Positions 43,569 through 52,702 are shown, counted from the first letter of the stretch. The stretch is 64,000 nucleotides of DNA from Novosphingobium sp. Rr 2-17 (GCF_000272475.1 NZ_AKFJ01000010.1:1-64000), one strand, 5' to 3'. Notes: generated by a model not told the origin, from the sequence alone. Program-made: numbers and translations.

Positions 43569-43720
43569 GAAGCCGAGCCTAATGCCTGACTGGCGACAGG
43601 GGAAGCAATCTTGGCGGTAGTAAAGCGGCAATAAGCGCGCAACCTTTGGTTGTGTCGCGGCTTGTCCGTGTCGGTCGGCTTTCGCGTGTTCAGCGCCGGG
43701 CCGCCGATGAGGAGATGTTC

Positions 43721-43957
43721 ATGCAGTTTAAAATCAAGTCGCTGGCCGCGATGATCGGTGCAGCGATCGTGCTGACCGCCATGCCCGCCGATGCCCAGCC
43801 GGGTCCGCCGCCGCCGCCCCGGGCTGAAGGACCTGGTCGCGAAGCTGGCCCGCCGCCACCGCCGCCGCCTCGCCATCGCGCTCGCACGCGTACCGTGTGC
43901 AAGAAGGTGTGGCGTCATGGCGAGCCGCGTCGGGTTTGCCGCAAGGTCCGCCGCTAA
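43721..43957 (+). CDS. Small secreted Pro-rich basic protein, unknown
   Basis: A 78-residue protein with a signal peptide (KSLAAMIGAAIVLTAMPADA), then a proline-rich stretch (GPPPPPR, GPPPPPPPRHR) and a basic tail with two cysteines (RTVCKKVWRHGEPRRVCRKVRR-like). I do not recognise a function. ATG at 43721 has AGGAG six bases before it; ATG at 43715 overlaps that site. It breaks into the ast gene row on the opposite strand and ends at a strong hairpin. Confidence 0.7.
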   Translation: MQFKIKSLAAMIGAAIVLTAMPADAQPGPPPPPRAEGPGREAGPPPPPPPRHRARTRTVCKKVWRHGEPRRVCRKVRR

Positions 43958-44001
43958 ACCTCTAACGGCGCGTTAAGCGCACCTTATCGACACCTTGTTG
44001 C

Positions 44002-44036
44002 AGTCCTGGGCTCGGCTTCATGCCGGGCCCAGGACT
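44002..44036. terminator. Bidirectional terminator between the small secreted gene and astA
   Basis: AGTCCTGGGC.CGGC (from 44002) pairs with GCCGG.GCCCAGGACT (to 44036), about 15 bp with a 5-nt TTCAT loop, followed by TTTGC. It lies between two converging genes, 8 bp from the astA stop. Confidence 0.82.
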
Positions 44037-44043
44037 TTGCATA

Positions 44044-45066
44044 TCAGGCTGGCGCGTATGTCACGGCGTCGCCCACGCCAACGCCCATAAGCTCTGCGGC
44101 AGCCGCATCGAGCGAGACGCCGCCCTCCACTTGGCCGACATTCGCGAGGCAAGCCCGGAAGTCCGCCAACCGTCCTGCCGCCACCAAGTGCCCGTTTTCT
44201 AAGCATTTTTCCGGCGCCGTGATAGCGGCAATGGTTGCCACCCGCGCATCGCGAATGGTGCGTATGTCATCGGTGCGCGCGATCATGGTCGGCCCGCCGT
44301 CGAAGATATCGACGTAGTTCTGATACGTGAAACCCTCGCTTTCCAGCATCCGCATCGCAGGACGACCCGAGTAATGTGGCTGGCCCATGACCTGCCGTGC
44401 CGCTTCGGAAAGTAATGCCATATAAATGGGGTGCTTGGGCATCAGGTCGGCAATGAACTGATTGCCATGCTTGGCGTTGAATTCATCCGCATCGCGAAAA
44501 CTCATGTCGAAGAAGCGGCCAGCGAGGCCGTCCCAGAACGGCGAGTTACCGGCATCATCTATTGCACCGCGTAATTCCGCCAAGGTTTTATCGCCAAAGC
44601 GCGCACGGTGCTTGGCGATGAATAAGTAACGGCTGCGCGCCAGCAATTTTCCCACGCCGGCTGACCGCTCACCGGCATCGAGATACAGCCCGCCCACCTC
44701 GCTCGCGCCATCGAGATCGGTGCAGAGCGTCAGCATTTCGGCGCGGAAAGTGCGGTCCAACTCCTTGGAATGCTGGGTAATCCTGCCGATGCGATAAGAA
44801 TAGAACGGCAGTTCGGTGCCCACTTGCGAAAACGCCTGGCAAGTGCCGATGATCTTGCCGGTGCTGACATCCTCCAGGATGAAGACGAACAAATCATTGG
44901 CAACCTGGTCATCATCGCGCGCGAAACTGCGGGCCGTTCGCTCCAACTTGGATCGCAACGTGGGCTTGTCGGGCGGCAAGTTGGTGAAGCCGCCGCCGGT
45001 GCCCTTGGCCATGCGGTAAAGCGCCTCCAGATCCTGGGCGCGCGCGGTACGGAGCAGGAAAGTCAT
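44044..45066 (-). CDS. astA: Arginine N-succinyltransferase
   Basis: Transfers succinyl from succinyl-CoA to arginine, the entry step of the AST pathway. The 340-residue protein shows FLLRTARAQDLEALYRMA, GGGFTNLPPD, GTCQAFSQVGTELPFYSYRIG, EVGGLYLDAGERSAGVGKLLARSRYLFIA, ELRGAIDDAGNSPFWDGLAGRFF and YIALLSEAAR-like YMALLSEAARQVMG. It overlaps the upstream M20 gene by 4 bp and is the last gene of the DUF1338-astD-M20-astA run. Confidence 0.95.
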   Translation of the reverse strand: MTFLLRTARAQDLEALYRMAKGTGGGFTNLPPDKPTLRSKLERTARSFARDDDQVANDLFVFILEDVSTGKIIGTCQAFSQVGTELPFYSYRIGRITQHSKELDRTFRAEMLTLCTDLDGASEVGGLYLDAGERSAGVGKLLARSRYLFIAKHRARFGDKTLAELRGAIDDAGNSPFWDGLAGRFFDMSFRDADEFNAKHGNQFIADLMPKHPIYMALLSEAARQVMGQPHYSGRPAMRMLESEGFTYQNYVDIFDGGPTMIARTDDIRTIRDARVATIAAITAPEKCLENGHLVAAGRLADFRACLANVGQVEGGVSLDAAAAELMGVGVGDAVTYAPA

Positions 45067-46268
45067 GCAGGCACTCCGTTGCGGTCAAGGCGGTGCATGA
45101 CCAGCGCGGTGAGCCGCGCGCGGTCTGCCAGCGAGGGAACGAGGAGGAACTCGTCGGGCGAATGGATCGCCCCGCCCAGCGCGCCCATCGTGTCGAGTAC
45201 TGGCACGCCGCACGCCGCGATGTTGTTGCCATCGCACACCCCTCCGGTGTCCTTCCAAGTCATCGGCTGCCCGAGGTCGGCGGCTGCAGTCCCAACGAGG
45301 TTGTATAAACTTTGCGTGCCTGGCGAGATTGGCTTGGGCGGCCGCGAAACATGGCCGTGGATGTGGATCTGAACATCGTGTTTGGCGCCGATATTTGCCA
45401 CGATTTGATCGACCAATCCCTGCGCCTCGGCTGCCAGTTCCGGCGTGCGCGGGCGCAGGTTAAAATGGAGAATGGCAAGGTCCGGCACCGTGTTGTTGGG
45501 CCCGCCGCCCTCGATCCGCGCAGGATTGATCGTCAGGCCGTCCCGCACCGCAGCGGCGAGGCGCATGGCCAAGTCTCCCGCCGCGACGATCGCGTTGCGC
45601 CCGTCCTGCGGGTTGCGCCCAGCATGGGCGGAGCGGCCCCGGATGACGGCGGCATAGTTGCCAGAGCCTGGCCGCGCGCGGGCCATACCGCCATCGGGCA
45701 GCGCGGGTTCGTACGTCAGCGCCGCGATCTTGCCCGCTGCCAACTGCGCGATCAGCGCGGCGGAGGAAAGCGATCCGGTCTCCTCGTCGCTATTGATGAG
45801 GACATCGTAGCCCAGTGTCGGTGTGGCGGTTTCGTAAGCGACAAGGCCCGCGAGCATCAGCGCGAGGCCGCCCTTCATGTCCGCCGTGCCGGGGCCGCGC
45901 AGGGTTGTCTGGTCGATCCAGTCGCACGCCTGGAACGGGTGTTCGCGTGAATAGACGGTATCCATGTGGCCGGTCAGGATCACGCGTCGGTCGGCCTGGG
46001 GGCGCACCGACAGGACTAAGTGCTGGCCATGCGGCTCTTCTCGCAAGGAGCCCAGGCCATCGACTTTCTCGACAGGCGCGGGATCGACCAAGCGCAATTC
46101 GCCGGGCAGTTGTGCGAAGGCGTCGGCAAGAGTTGCGGCCATCCTTGCCAGCCCGTCGAGGTTGGCAGTGCCGCTGTTGATCGCGGCCCAGTCCAGTGTG
46201 CGCGCCAAGATTGGGGCGCCTTCCACGGCCCCCAACAGATCATGTTCTAGCGAGGTAAGCCCACTCAT
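45063..46268 (-). CDS. M20-family metallo-hydrolase in the ast operon
   Basis: A 401-residue Zn-dependent M20 peptidase/deacylase (relatives include ArgE, DapE and carboxypeptidase G2): GHMDTVY with the first His, GPGTADMKGGLA with the bridging Asp, NSDEETGS with the catalytic and metal Glu, a dimerisation domain (RGRSAHAGRNPQDGRNAI), and SPDEFLLV-type HSPDEF near the C-terminus. It lies between astD and astA with 4-bp overlaps at both ends, so it is surely part of the pathway transcript. The usual desuccinylase AstE (an M14-type enzyme) is not in the window; this protein may replace it. That function is inferred. Confidence 0.88.
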   Translation of the reverse strand: MSGLTSLEHDLLGAVEGAPILARTLDWAAINSGTANLDGLARMAATLADAFAQLPGELRLVDPAPVEKVDGLGSLREEPHGQHLVLSVRPQADRRVILTGHMDTVYSREHPFQACDWIDQTTLRGPGTADMKGGLALMLAGLVAYETATPTLGYDVLINSDEETGSLSSAALIAQLAAGKIAALTYEPALPDGGMARARPGSGNYAAVIRGRSAHAGRNPQDGRNAIVAAGDLAMRLAAAVRDGLTINPARIEGGGPNNTVPDLAILHFNLRPRTPELAAEAQGLVDQIVANIGAKHDVQIHIHGHVSRPPKPISPGTQSLYNLVGTAAADLGQPMTWKDTGGVCDGNNIAACGVPVLDTMGALGGAIHSPDEFLLVPSLADRARLTALVMHRLDRNGVPA

Positions 46269-47692
46269 TCCGGCACTTGCGCGCGTAGCTTGCCAACGAG
46301 TGCTCCCGCATTGCCCGCTGCGCCTGATGCCTCGAAGCTGGCGACGGGATAGGCGCAGTAATCGGCTGCATAATAAGCGCTGGGCCGATGGTTGCCGCTC
46401 TCGCCCAGGCCTCCGAACGGCATCGACCCGGCAGCGCCGGTGGTCGGGCGGTTGCGGTTGACGACACCGGCGCGGCCCTCGATCAGCACGCGCTGCCAAA
46501 GCGCATCGTCGGCACTGACGAGCCCAGCGGAAAGCCCGAAGCGAGTGTTGTTGGCGGCCTTGATCGCTGCATCAAAATCGGGAACGCGGCTGATCTGAAG
46601 GACGGGCGCGAAAATCTCCTCGTCGGGAACGAACGTGCCGGTTACGTCAAGCATGGCGGGCGTCACGAAAGCGGCGGAGCGGCCTTCTACGCTGCGCAGA
46701 GGCTGGATCACGCGCGCACCTTGCTCGATCAGCGCGGCGACTTGCACCCTGGCGCCGTTGGCGGCGTTTTCGCTGATGAGGGGCCCGATCCATGGCTCGG
46801 GCGTATCGTTCCACGCGCCGATGACGATGCGGTCTGCCATTGCCGCGACTGCCTCGACCAGCGCCGAGCCGAACGCAGTGTTCGGCACGATCAGCCGCCG
46901 TGCGCACGAGCAGCGTTGCCCGGTGGTAATGAAGGCGGACTGGACCACGATCGCTGCGGCTTCCTCCACGTCCGGTGCATCCCAGGCGATCAGCGGATTG
47001 TTGCCGCCTAGTTCCAGCGCCAGGATCACTTCGGGCCTATCGGCGAAGATGCGCCGGAAATGTGCGCCGGCACCCGCCGATCCCGTAAACAGCAGGCCGT
47101 CGATGTGCCCCGCGACCAGCGCTTCCCCGGTAGTCCGGTCGCCTTGCACGCACTGGAAGACGCCGGACGGCAGGCCGGCCTCGTCCCACGCATCGGCCAT
47201 CGCAGCGCCCGTCGCGGGGGTCATCTCGGACGGTTTGAAAACGACCGTGTTGCCGGCCAGCAGCGCAGGGACGATGTGGCCATTGGGCAAGTGTCCGGGG
47301 AAGTTGAACGGGCCGAGCACAGCCATGACCCCGTGCGGACGATGACGCAGCACTGCTTCGCCGAATGGCATTGCGTTGCGCTTTTCACCCGCACGTTCCG
47401 CTTGCGCCGCGATCGAAAGGCCGACTTTGCCGATCATCGAGGCAAGTTCGGCGCGGGTTTCCCATAAGGGCTTGCCGGTTTCGCGCGAGATGATCGTCGC
47501 AATCGTCTCCTTGCGCGCCTCCAGGACCGCGCGGTAGCGTTCCGCAGCGGCAACGCGTTCTTCGACGGAAAGCGAGGCCCAGTCGGGAAACGCGGCGCGC
47601 GCGCGGTGCAGGGCGGCGGCAACGGCGGCGGGGCTGGCGCTCTCCCCTTCCCAGACGATCTCCTGGGTGACGGGATCGAACGATTGCAGCAC
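46265..47692 (-). CDS. astD: Succinylglutamate-semialdehyde dehydrogenase
   Basis: Oxidises N-succinylglutamate semialdehyde with NAD, fourth step of the AST pathway. The 475-residue aldehyde dehydrogenase shows LGPFNFPGHLPNGHIVPALLAGNTVVFKPSEMTP, LFTGSAGAGAHF, LELGGNNPLIAW with the general-base Glu, and the nucleophile Cys in TTGQRCSCARR. PFGGLGESGNHRPSAYYAADYCAYPVAS is typical of AstD over other ALDHs. It overlaps the M20 gene by 4 bp and begins 2 bp after the DUF1338 stop. Confidence 0.94.
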   Translation of the reverse strand: MLQSFDPVTQEIVWEGESASPAAVAAALHRARAAFPDWASLSVEERVAAAERYRAVLEARKETIATIISRETGKPLWETRAELASMIGKVGLSIAAQAERAGEKRNAMPFGEAVLRHRPHGVMAVLGPFNFPGHLPNGHIVPALLAGNTVVFKPSEMTPATGAAMADAWDEAGLPSGVFQCVQGDRTTGEALVAGHIDGLLFTGSAGAGAHFRRIFADRPEVILALELGGNNPLIAWDAPDVEEAAAIVVQSAFITTGQRCSCARRLIVPNTAFGSALVEAVAAMADRIVIGAWNDTPEPWIGPLISENAANGARVQVAALIEQGARVIQPLRSVEGRSAAFVTPAMLDVTGTFVPDEEIFAPVLQISRVPDFDAAIKAANNTRFGLSAGLVSADDALWQRVLIEGRAGVVNRNRPTTGAAGSMPFGGLGESGNHRPSAYYAADYCAYPVASFEASGAAGNAGALVGKLRAQVPE

Positions 47693-47694
47693 CG

Positions 47695-48729
47695 TCAGTT
47701 CGCCCGGGTCACGGCGAAGATGCCGGTGGCGTTGCCGCTATCGAACGTCAGGTCGAGCGCGTCGGTGCCAGGCACAATGTCGCGGGTGATGAATTCGTAG
47801 AACGAGCCCGGCACTTGCTCGGTGATTTCGCTGCCATCCTCCCGCCTGAAAGGCCGGGAGACTTTGTCGGCCAGGAATGCGGTTTGGCGGACGCGACCGT
47901 TCTTTGAGATTTCGACTTCGGGCTTGAGCGGATAGCCTTTGGTTTTCAAGGTCTCGGACAACGCCTGGACATCGGGCACCCGCGTCGTTGCGTGGTTGAA
48001 AGCATTGCCTTCGGTCGCGATCCACGCCCCTTCCTTGCTGTGGGCCAGCAGCGCTTGGTAATCCGCCAGGGTTGGTGCGATGTGCTGGCGTCCGAAGGCG
48101 GCAAGTGCGCCATTGAGGATGGTCACGGCGTCCTCGATCGAGCATTCGCCAGTTGCGTCGAGCGCTGCAAGCGCCCGCCATTCCGCATCGCCCAGCGGAT
48201 CGCGTGACATGCCGAAGATCGCTTCGGCTGGTCGGCTTGCCGCTTCCGGCAGTTGCGCGATGTGCAATTCCGAAACGAAGAACTGCGGTACGCTCTGTGG
48301 CAGGTCGCGGTGAACGTAAGCGCGTCCGGTCATGGTCAGTTGGGGCAGGGGGTAGAGCCCACCCACGTCGTAGCCCAGGGGGCGCAGGAACCGTCCGAAT
48401 GCTTCGTGGCCCGAAGGCAGCGCGCCGGTGGTGCCGTCGATCGTGCGCAGGGCGCCGTGGTCGAGCACGATGCTCTCGCCGCTTGCTCGTGCCTCTGAGA
48501 CATACCGCGCGGCGGTGGGTACGCGATCCAGCAAGTCCAGGAACAGCGCGGCGTGGAGCGCCATCGCGATTTGCGCGCGGCTTGCCGATGGTCCGTTCGG
48601 ATAAGCTAGCGCCGGGTCGAGCCACAAGATCGCCAACGCGGCGTCGGCGGCTTCCTTGCCCACGATGGGCAAGAGCAGGCGGGCTATGGCGAAATGGACG
48701 GAATCCTCGCGGTGCTTGAGAGCTTCCAT
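47695..48729 (-). CDS. DUF1338 / 2-oxoadipate dioxygenase-decarboxylase-like protein
   Basis: A 344-residue protein of the DUF1338 family, whose studied members (HglS/YdcJ) are Fe(II) enzymes turning 2-oxoadipate to D-2-hydroxyglutarate in lysine breakdown. Candidate metal-site stretches are LPSGHEAFGRFLRPLGYD, GNAFNHATTRVPD and PGSFYEFITRDI. It is the first gene of the ast run and is separated from astD by 2 bp. No other lysine-catabolic gene is visible, so the substrate in this setting is open; it may act on another 2-oxo acid arising from arginine or ornithine. Confidence 0.85.
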   Translation of the reverse strand: MEALKHREDSVHFAIARLLLPIVGKEAADAALAILWLDPALAYPNGPSASRAQIAMALHAALFLDLLDRVPTAARYVSEARASGESIVLDHGALRTIDGTTGALPSGHEAFGRFLRPLGYDVGGLYPLPQLTMTGRAYVHRDLPQSVPQFFVSELHIAQLPEAASRPAEAIFGMSRDPLGDAEWRALAALDATGECSIEDAVTILNGALAAFGRQHIAPTLADYQALLAHSKEGAWIATEGNAFNHATTRVPDVQALSETLKTKGYPLKPEVEISKNGRVRQTAFLADKVSRPFRREDGSEITEQVPGSFYEFITRDIVPGTDALDLTFDSGNATGIFAVTRAN

Positions 48730-48933
48730 CGCAATTCCCTTGTTCGATTATTACCGATATGCGAAACCATAGAAAGGGCCGAGCCGGAAGTCCATGCCTG
48801 CGCCAAAGCGCACCTGGACCCGCCTACAAAACTCGAAGCCCGATGCTAGCCGTCGCCCAGGAAAGTCCAACACACCATTTGGCGTGATATGGACCCGTAT
48901 CATCCTGAATGGTCTTATTTTTGCAATGCAGCG

Positions 48934-48959
48934 GGAAACCGGACGGCCCCTTTGCCGTT
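48934..48959 (+). promoter_or_regulatory. One-mismatch EcfG-type site before the GT4 gene
   Basis: GGAAA (48934-48938), 17 bp, CGTT (48956-48959), about 55 bp before the GT4 start. The last -35 base differs from GGAAC, the same variant as at 18430. The 284-bp divergent gap to the ast run has no other clear element. Confidence 0.45.
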
Positions 48960-49013
48960 TGTGTTCTAGTAACACAGCGATCACGCTGCTGACCTTTCGC
49001 TAACGGGGTGTCT

Positions 49014-51347
49014 ATGAACCATCTGACGCGCTCCGGTGAATTTCAAATTCGCCGGGAATCAGCGGAAGTCCGCTCAATCTTTGACACGGCTGTATTGGCT
49101 GAAGGCCCCCCCTTGTCGTTGGCGCTGATCGGCAATTTCGCTCCTCGCAAGTGCGGCATCGCGACTTTTACGACGGACATCTATGAGCAACTAGGCCAGC
49201 ACCATCCTGAGCTTTCGGTAGATGTTTACGCGCTTAATGATTCGAGAGCGCCGTTGGTTTACGAAGGTGTGGCCGGCACAATCAACCATGACGATATCGA
49301 AAGCTACGTCAGCGCGGCTCGCCAAATCAACGAGTCCGGTGTGGATGTGGTCTGGCTCCAACACGAATACGGCATCTTTGGGGGCCCCGACGGCGAACTG
49401 GTCCTGGATTTCGTCGATCGCCTTGCCGCGCCGCTCGTGGTTACGTTGCACACGGTGCTCAGCGAGCCGTCCGGTCGGCAAGAAGCGATCTTGCGCCACC
49501 TGATGACCCGCGCGTCAAAGATTATGGTTATGTCGCGGCATTCGCGCACAATATTGATCGAGCGCTACGGAGCACGGGCCGAAGTGGTGGAGGTGATCGA
49601 GCATGGCGCTCCTGATCGCCCGTTTGGTCGACAGGAGGAATTTAAGGCCAGCCTCGGGCTCGCTGGTCGCAAGGTTTTGATGACCTTTGGCCTCATCGGT
49701 CCCGGTAAAGGGCTGGAAAATGCCATTGCCGCGCTGCCTGCGATCGTCTCGCGCCACCCCGAAGCAGTCTATCGCATCGTCGGCGCGTCTCATCCCAACC
49801 TGGTCGCGCGCGATGGCGAAGCCTATCGCGAAAAGCTGGTCGCCCTGGCTGCGGAACTTGGCGTTGCGGACCATGTCATGTGGGACAACCGGTTTCTCGA
49901 TACCCCCGAATTGCTCGACCAGCTCGAAGCGTGTGACATCTATCTCACGCCTTACCCAAACCTGCAGCAATCCACGTCTGGCACGCTGAGCTATGCCGTT
50001 GCTTTGGGCAAAGCGGTGATCGCCACGCCTTATGTTCATGCGCGCGAACTGCTCGCCAGCGATGTCGGGCGGTTGATCGAGCCAGATTCAAGCACGGCCA
50101 TCGCCGATGCCGTCAATGGTTTGCTGGACTCCCCCCATGAACTCGCGGCCATGCAGCGGCGTGCCTATGCACGCGGTCGTGAGACCATCTGGCCTCGCTT
50201 TGCTGAGTCCTCGGCGCGGCTAGCGGCAGGTGCCGTTCCCCCCAACCGAAAAATGCCGCCGATAAGTGCTATTCCTGGCCTTTCAGCGGTGTTGGCGATG
50301 AGCGATGCGACGGGCATGCTCCAGCATTCGGTGGGCGTCGTACCCGATCGCCGGCATGGCTACTGTTTGGACGATAACGCCCGCGCGCTGATGCTGATGA
50401 ACGTGGCCAAGGGTCTAGGTGCGTCCGACCGCATGAAGTGGAGCAGTGCCTACGCGGCCTTCGTCCAATTTGCCTGGAATCCAGACCTGGGCCGTTTCCG
50501 GAATTTCATGCGCTTTGACCGCTCATGGTGTGAGGACGAAGGATCGGAAGATTCAAACGGACGTGCGGTTTGGTCGTTGGGGCACACCTTCGAGCGCGCC
50601 ACCGATCCGGGTTTGCGTGAATGGGCTCTGCACTTGTACGATGAGGTCTTGCCTTGCGTCGGAACTGTAACTTCGCCCCGGGCCGTAGCGTTCGCTATGC
50701 TGGGTGCATGTGCGGTCCTGCGTTGTGACCCCGATCATTCGGCATCACGCGATGTGGTAGCTGACGGCGGCGATTTCCTGATGCGTCTTTTGGGCGAAGG
50801 CCGCCGGCCGGATTGGGCGTGGTTCGAAGCCGTTCTCGGTTATGACAATCCTCGCTTGTCGCAGGCATTGATCGAGGCGGGCGTAACGTTGGGGCGTGAA
50901 GACTGGACCGATGCCGGGCTTGAGACGCTGGCCTGGATTTGTCGCCAGCAAGTCTCCGCCAAAGGTCAATTCCGCCCGATCGGATCGGAAAGCTTCTATC
51001 GGCCCCATAGCTACCTGCCGTTCGATCAGCAGCCTTTGGAAGCCCAAGCCGCCATCGAAGCAGCAGTGTCGGCGTGGCGGGCGACGCATGACGAAAAATG
51101 GGTGGAACACGCCCACACTGCTTGGCGCTGGTTCTTCGGCGACAATGATCGCGGGGCCGTTCTTGCAGAGATTGCGACAGGTCGTTGCCGGGATGGGGTG
51201 ACTCCCCGCGGAGCGAATGCAAATACGGGGGCAGAATCAATCCTGGCCTTCCAGTTGTCTCATTATGCGCTTATGGAAATGACCCTTGCGACGCCTCTCT
51301 CGGAGGATGGAGGAATGCTTGAACCGACCCGAGAACGTCTGGTCTGA
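49014..51347 (+). CDS. GT4 glycosyltransferase fused to a glycosidase-like toroid domain
   Basis: About 777 residues in two parts. Residues about 30-420 are a GT-B retaining glycosyltransferase (ALIGNFAPRKCGIATFTTDIYEQL, VVWLQHEYGIFGG, VVTLHTV, TFGLIGPGKGLENAI, SGTLSYAVALGKAVIATPY). Residues about 430-765 look like an alpha/alpha-barrel of glycosidase type (GYCLDDNARALMLMN, NGRAVWSLGHTFERA, WFEAVLGYDNPRLSQALIEAG, YLPFDQQPLEAQAAIEA). Such a domain may shape or trim the glycan. ATG at 49014 is preferred over GTG at 49008. The 3' end overlaps the GH130 gene, so they work together. Confidence 0.85.
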   Translation: MNHLTRSGEFQIRRESAEVRSIFDTAVLAEGPPLSLALIGNFAPRKCGIATFTTDIYEQLGQHHPELSVDVYALNDSRAPLVYEGVAGTINHDDIESYVSAARQINESGVDVVWLQHEYGIFGGPDGELVLDFVDRLAAPLVVTLHTVLSEPSGRQEAILRHLMTRASKIMVMSRHSRTILIERYGARAEVVEVIEHGAPDRPFGRQEEFKASLGLAGRKVLMTFGLIGPGKGLENAIAALPAIVSRHPEAVYRIVGASHPNLVARDGEAYREKLVALAAELGVADHVMWDNRFLDTPELLDQLEACDIYLTPYPNLQQSTSGTLSYAVALGKAVIATPYVHARELLASDVGRLIEPDSSTAIADAVNGLLDSPHELAAMQRRAYARGRETIWPRFAESSARLAAGAVPPNRKMPPISAIPGLSAVLAMSDATGMLQHSVGVVPDRRHGYCLDDNARALMLMNVAKGLGASDRMKWSSAYAAFVQFAWNPDLGRFRNFMRFDRSWCEDEGSEDSNGRAVWSLGHTFERATDPGLREWALHLYDEVLPCVGTVTSPRAVAFAMLGACAVLRCDPDHSASRDVVADGGDFLMRLLGEGRRPDWAWFEAVLGYDNPRLSQALIEAGVTLGREDWTDAGLETLAWICRQQVSAKGQFRPIGSESFYRPHSYLPFDQQPLEAQAAIEAAVSAWRATHDEKWVEHAHTAWRWFFGDNDRGAVLAEIATGRCRDGVTPRGANANTGAESILAFQLSHYALMEMTLATPLSEDGGMLEPTRERLV

Positions 51348-52629
51348 CCCACTTCGTATTTTCGAAACGCGCCTCCATGCCGATCCGGCGCGTGTTGTTT
51401 TGCGTCCGTTTCATCTTGGCTGGCAGTCGAAAAACGCGCCCGGCAGTAGAGCCATGCGTCTCGTCGAGGACGTGGCTGGCCTAACCGATGAACGAGCCGA
51501 AATCGAATATGAACGCGTTCTGCGCGACTTCAACGAGCGGCACTGGCAGACCGAGCGTATTTTCGCCAACCGCTTTGCAGAGGTGGCAGAGAACCTTGAG
51601 CTGGATGCGGGTTCGTTCTCGGAAACCAAGCAGCGGCTGATCGGCGCGTACTTCTGTCACGAATATACGTTCGCAGCAGCCGCGCTGATGAACCCCTCGA
51701 TCGTGCCTTCGCCTGACCAGTCAGGCATGCAGGACGGGTGTGTGCGTTTCATCATGAGCTTGCGCGCTGTAGGCGAGGGGCACATCAGTTCGATTGCCTT
51801 TCGCGAAGGCATTGCCGAGCCGGATGGCTCGTTCAGCCTTTGGCCGCAAGCCGCCTTCGCCACCTCGGTAGAGCTGGAAGAGGAGAGCATGTTCGATTCG
51901 GACGATGCCGTCATCGTCCACCGCAACGCTGAATCGAGCCTTTCCAATACCGTGATCTTCCCCATCACCGAGCAACAGCGCGGGGGCTTGGAAGACTTGC
52001 GGCTGGTTCAGTTCGATCATGGCGGCGGCGATTACGAGTGGATCGGCACGTACACGGCCTACTCTGGCAGCTCGATCCGCAGCGAATTGCTGCGCACGCG
52101 CGATTTCCGGGCATTTGGTCTGGAACCGATCCTAGGCCGCGCGGGGCGTAACAAAGGCATGGCGCTGTTCCCCGAGAAGATCGGCGGAAAATACGCCATG
52201 GTCGGGCGGCAGGACGGCAAGAACCTGTTCCTGATTTACTCCGACCATCTTGATAACTGGGACGATGACGGTGTCCTGCTGATGGAGCCCAAGTACCCTT
52301 GGGAATTTATCCAGATCGGTAACTGCGGCAGTCCGATCCGCACAGATGCCGGCTGGCTGCTTTTGACCCACGGCGTGGGCGCCATGCGCAAGTACGCGCT
52401 AGGCTGCGCGCTGCTCGACCTGGAAGATCCCAGCAAGGTTATCGCTCGTACCGTCGAGCCAGTGCTGACTGCAGAGAATGCCGATCGTTCCGGCTACGTG
52501 CCCAACGTGGTCTACACCTGCGGCGCGCTAAAGGTCGGCGAGCAATTGCTGATCCCTTACGGCATTTCGGACAGCACCGTCGGCTTCGCCAGTTGCTCGA
52601 TCGAGGGTATCCTGGGCCTGATGGCTTAA
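51307..52629 (+). CDS. GH130-family glycosidase/phosphorylase
   Basis: A protein of about 440 residues resembling GH130 (beta-mannoside phosphorylases and hydrolases). The five-bladed propeller part shows GLEDLRLVQFD, GMALFPEKIGGKYAMVGRQDG, LMEPKYPWEFIQIGNCGSPIRTDAGWLLLTHGVG and YVPNVVYTCGALKVGEQLLIPYGISDSTVGFA. Whether it is a phosphorylase or hydrolase is not decidable by eye. The start is uncertain: ATG at 51307 has its GGAGG directly abutting, while TTG at 51319 has GGAGG at five bases. It overlaps the GT4 fusion gene by about 40 bp. Confidence 0.85.
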   Translation: MEECLNRPENVWSDPLRIFETRLHADPARVVLRPFHLGWQSKNAPGSRAMRLVEDVAGLTDERAEIEYERVLRDFNERHWQTERIFANRFAEVAENLELDAGSFSETKQRLIGAYFCHEYTFAAAALMNPSIVPSPDQSGMQDGCVRFIMSLRAVGEGHISSIAFREGIAEPDGSFSLWPQAAFATSVELEEESMFDSDDAVIVHRNAESSLSNTVIFPITEQQRGGLEDLRLVQFDHGGGDYEWIGTYTAYSGSSIRSELLRTRDFRAFGLEPILGRAGRNKGMALFPEKIGGKYAMVGRQDGKNLFLIYSDHLDNWDDDGVLLMEPKYPWEFIQIGNCGSPIRTDAGWLLLTHGVGAMRKYALGCALLDLEDPSKVIARTVEPVLTAENADRSGYVPNVVYTCGALKVGEQLLIPYGISDSTVGFASCSIEGILGLMA

Positions 52630-52656
52630 GGCGCCGCAGCCGGAGTTCGGTCAAGC

Positions 52657-52687
52657 TGCTCCTGATCCGCGCGGCGGATCAGGAGCA
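52657..52687. terminator. Bidirectional terminator between GH130 and the PEPC-like gene
   Basis: TGCTCCTGATCCGC (52657-52670) and GCGGATCAGGAGCA (52674-52687) form a perfect 14-bp stem with a 3-nt loop. It lies midway in the 73-bp gap between two converging operons; no T run, so the call rests on position and stem strength. Confidence 0.75.
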
Positions 52688-52702
52688 TGAGCCCAACTCC
52701 TG

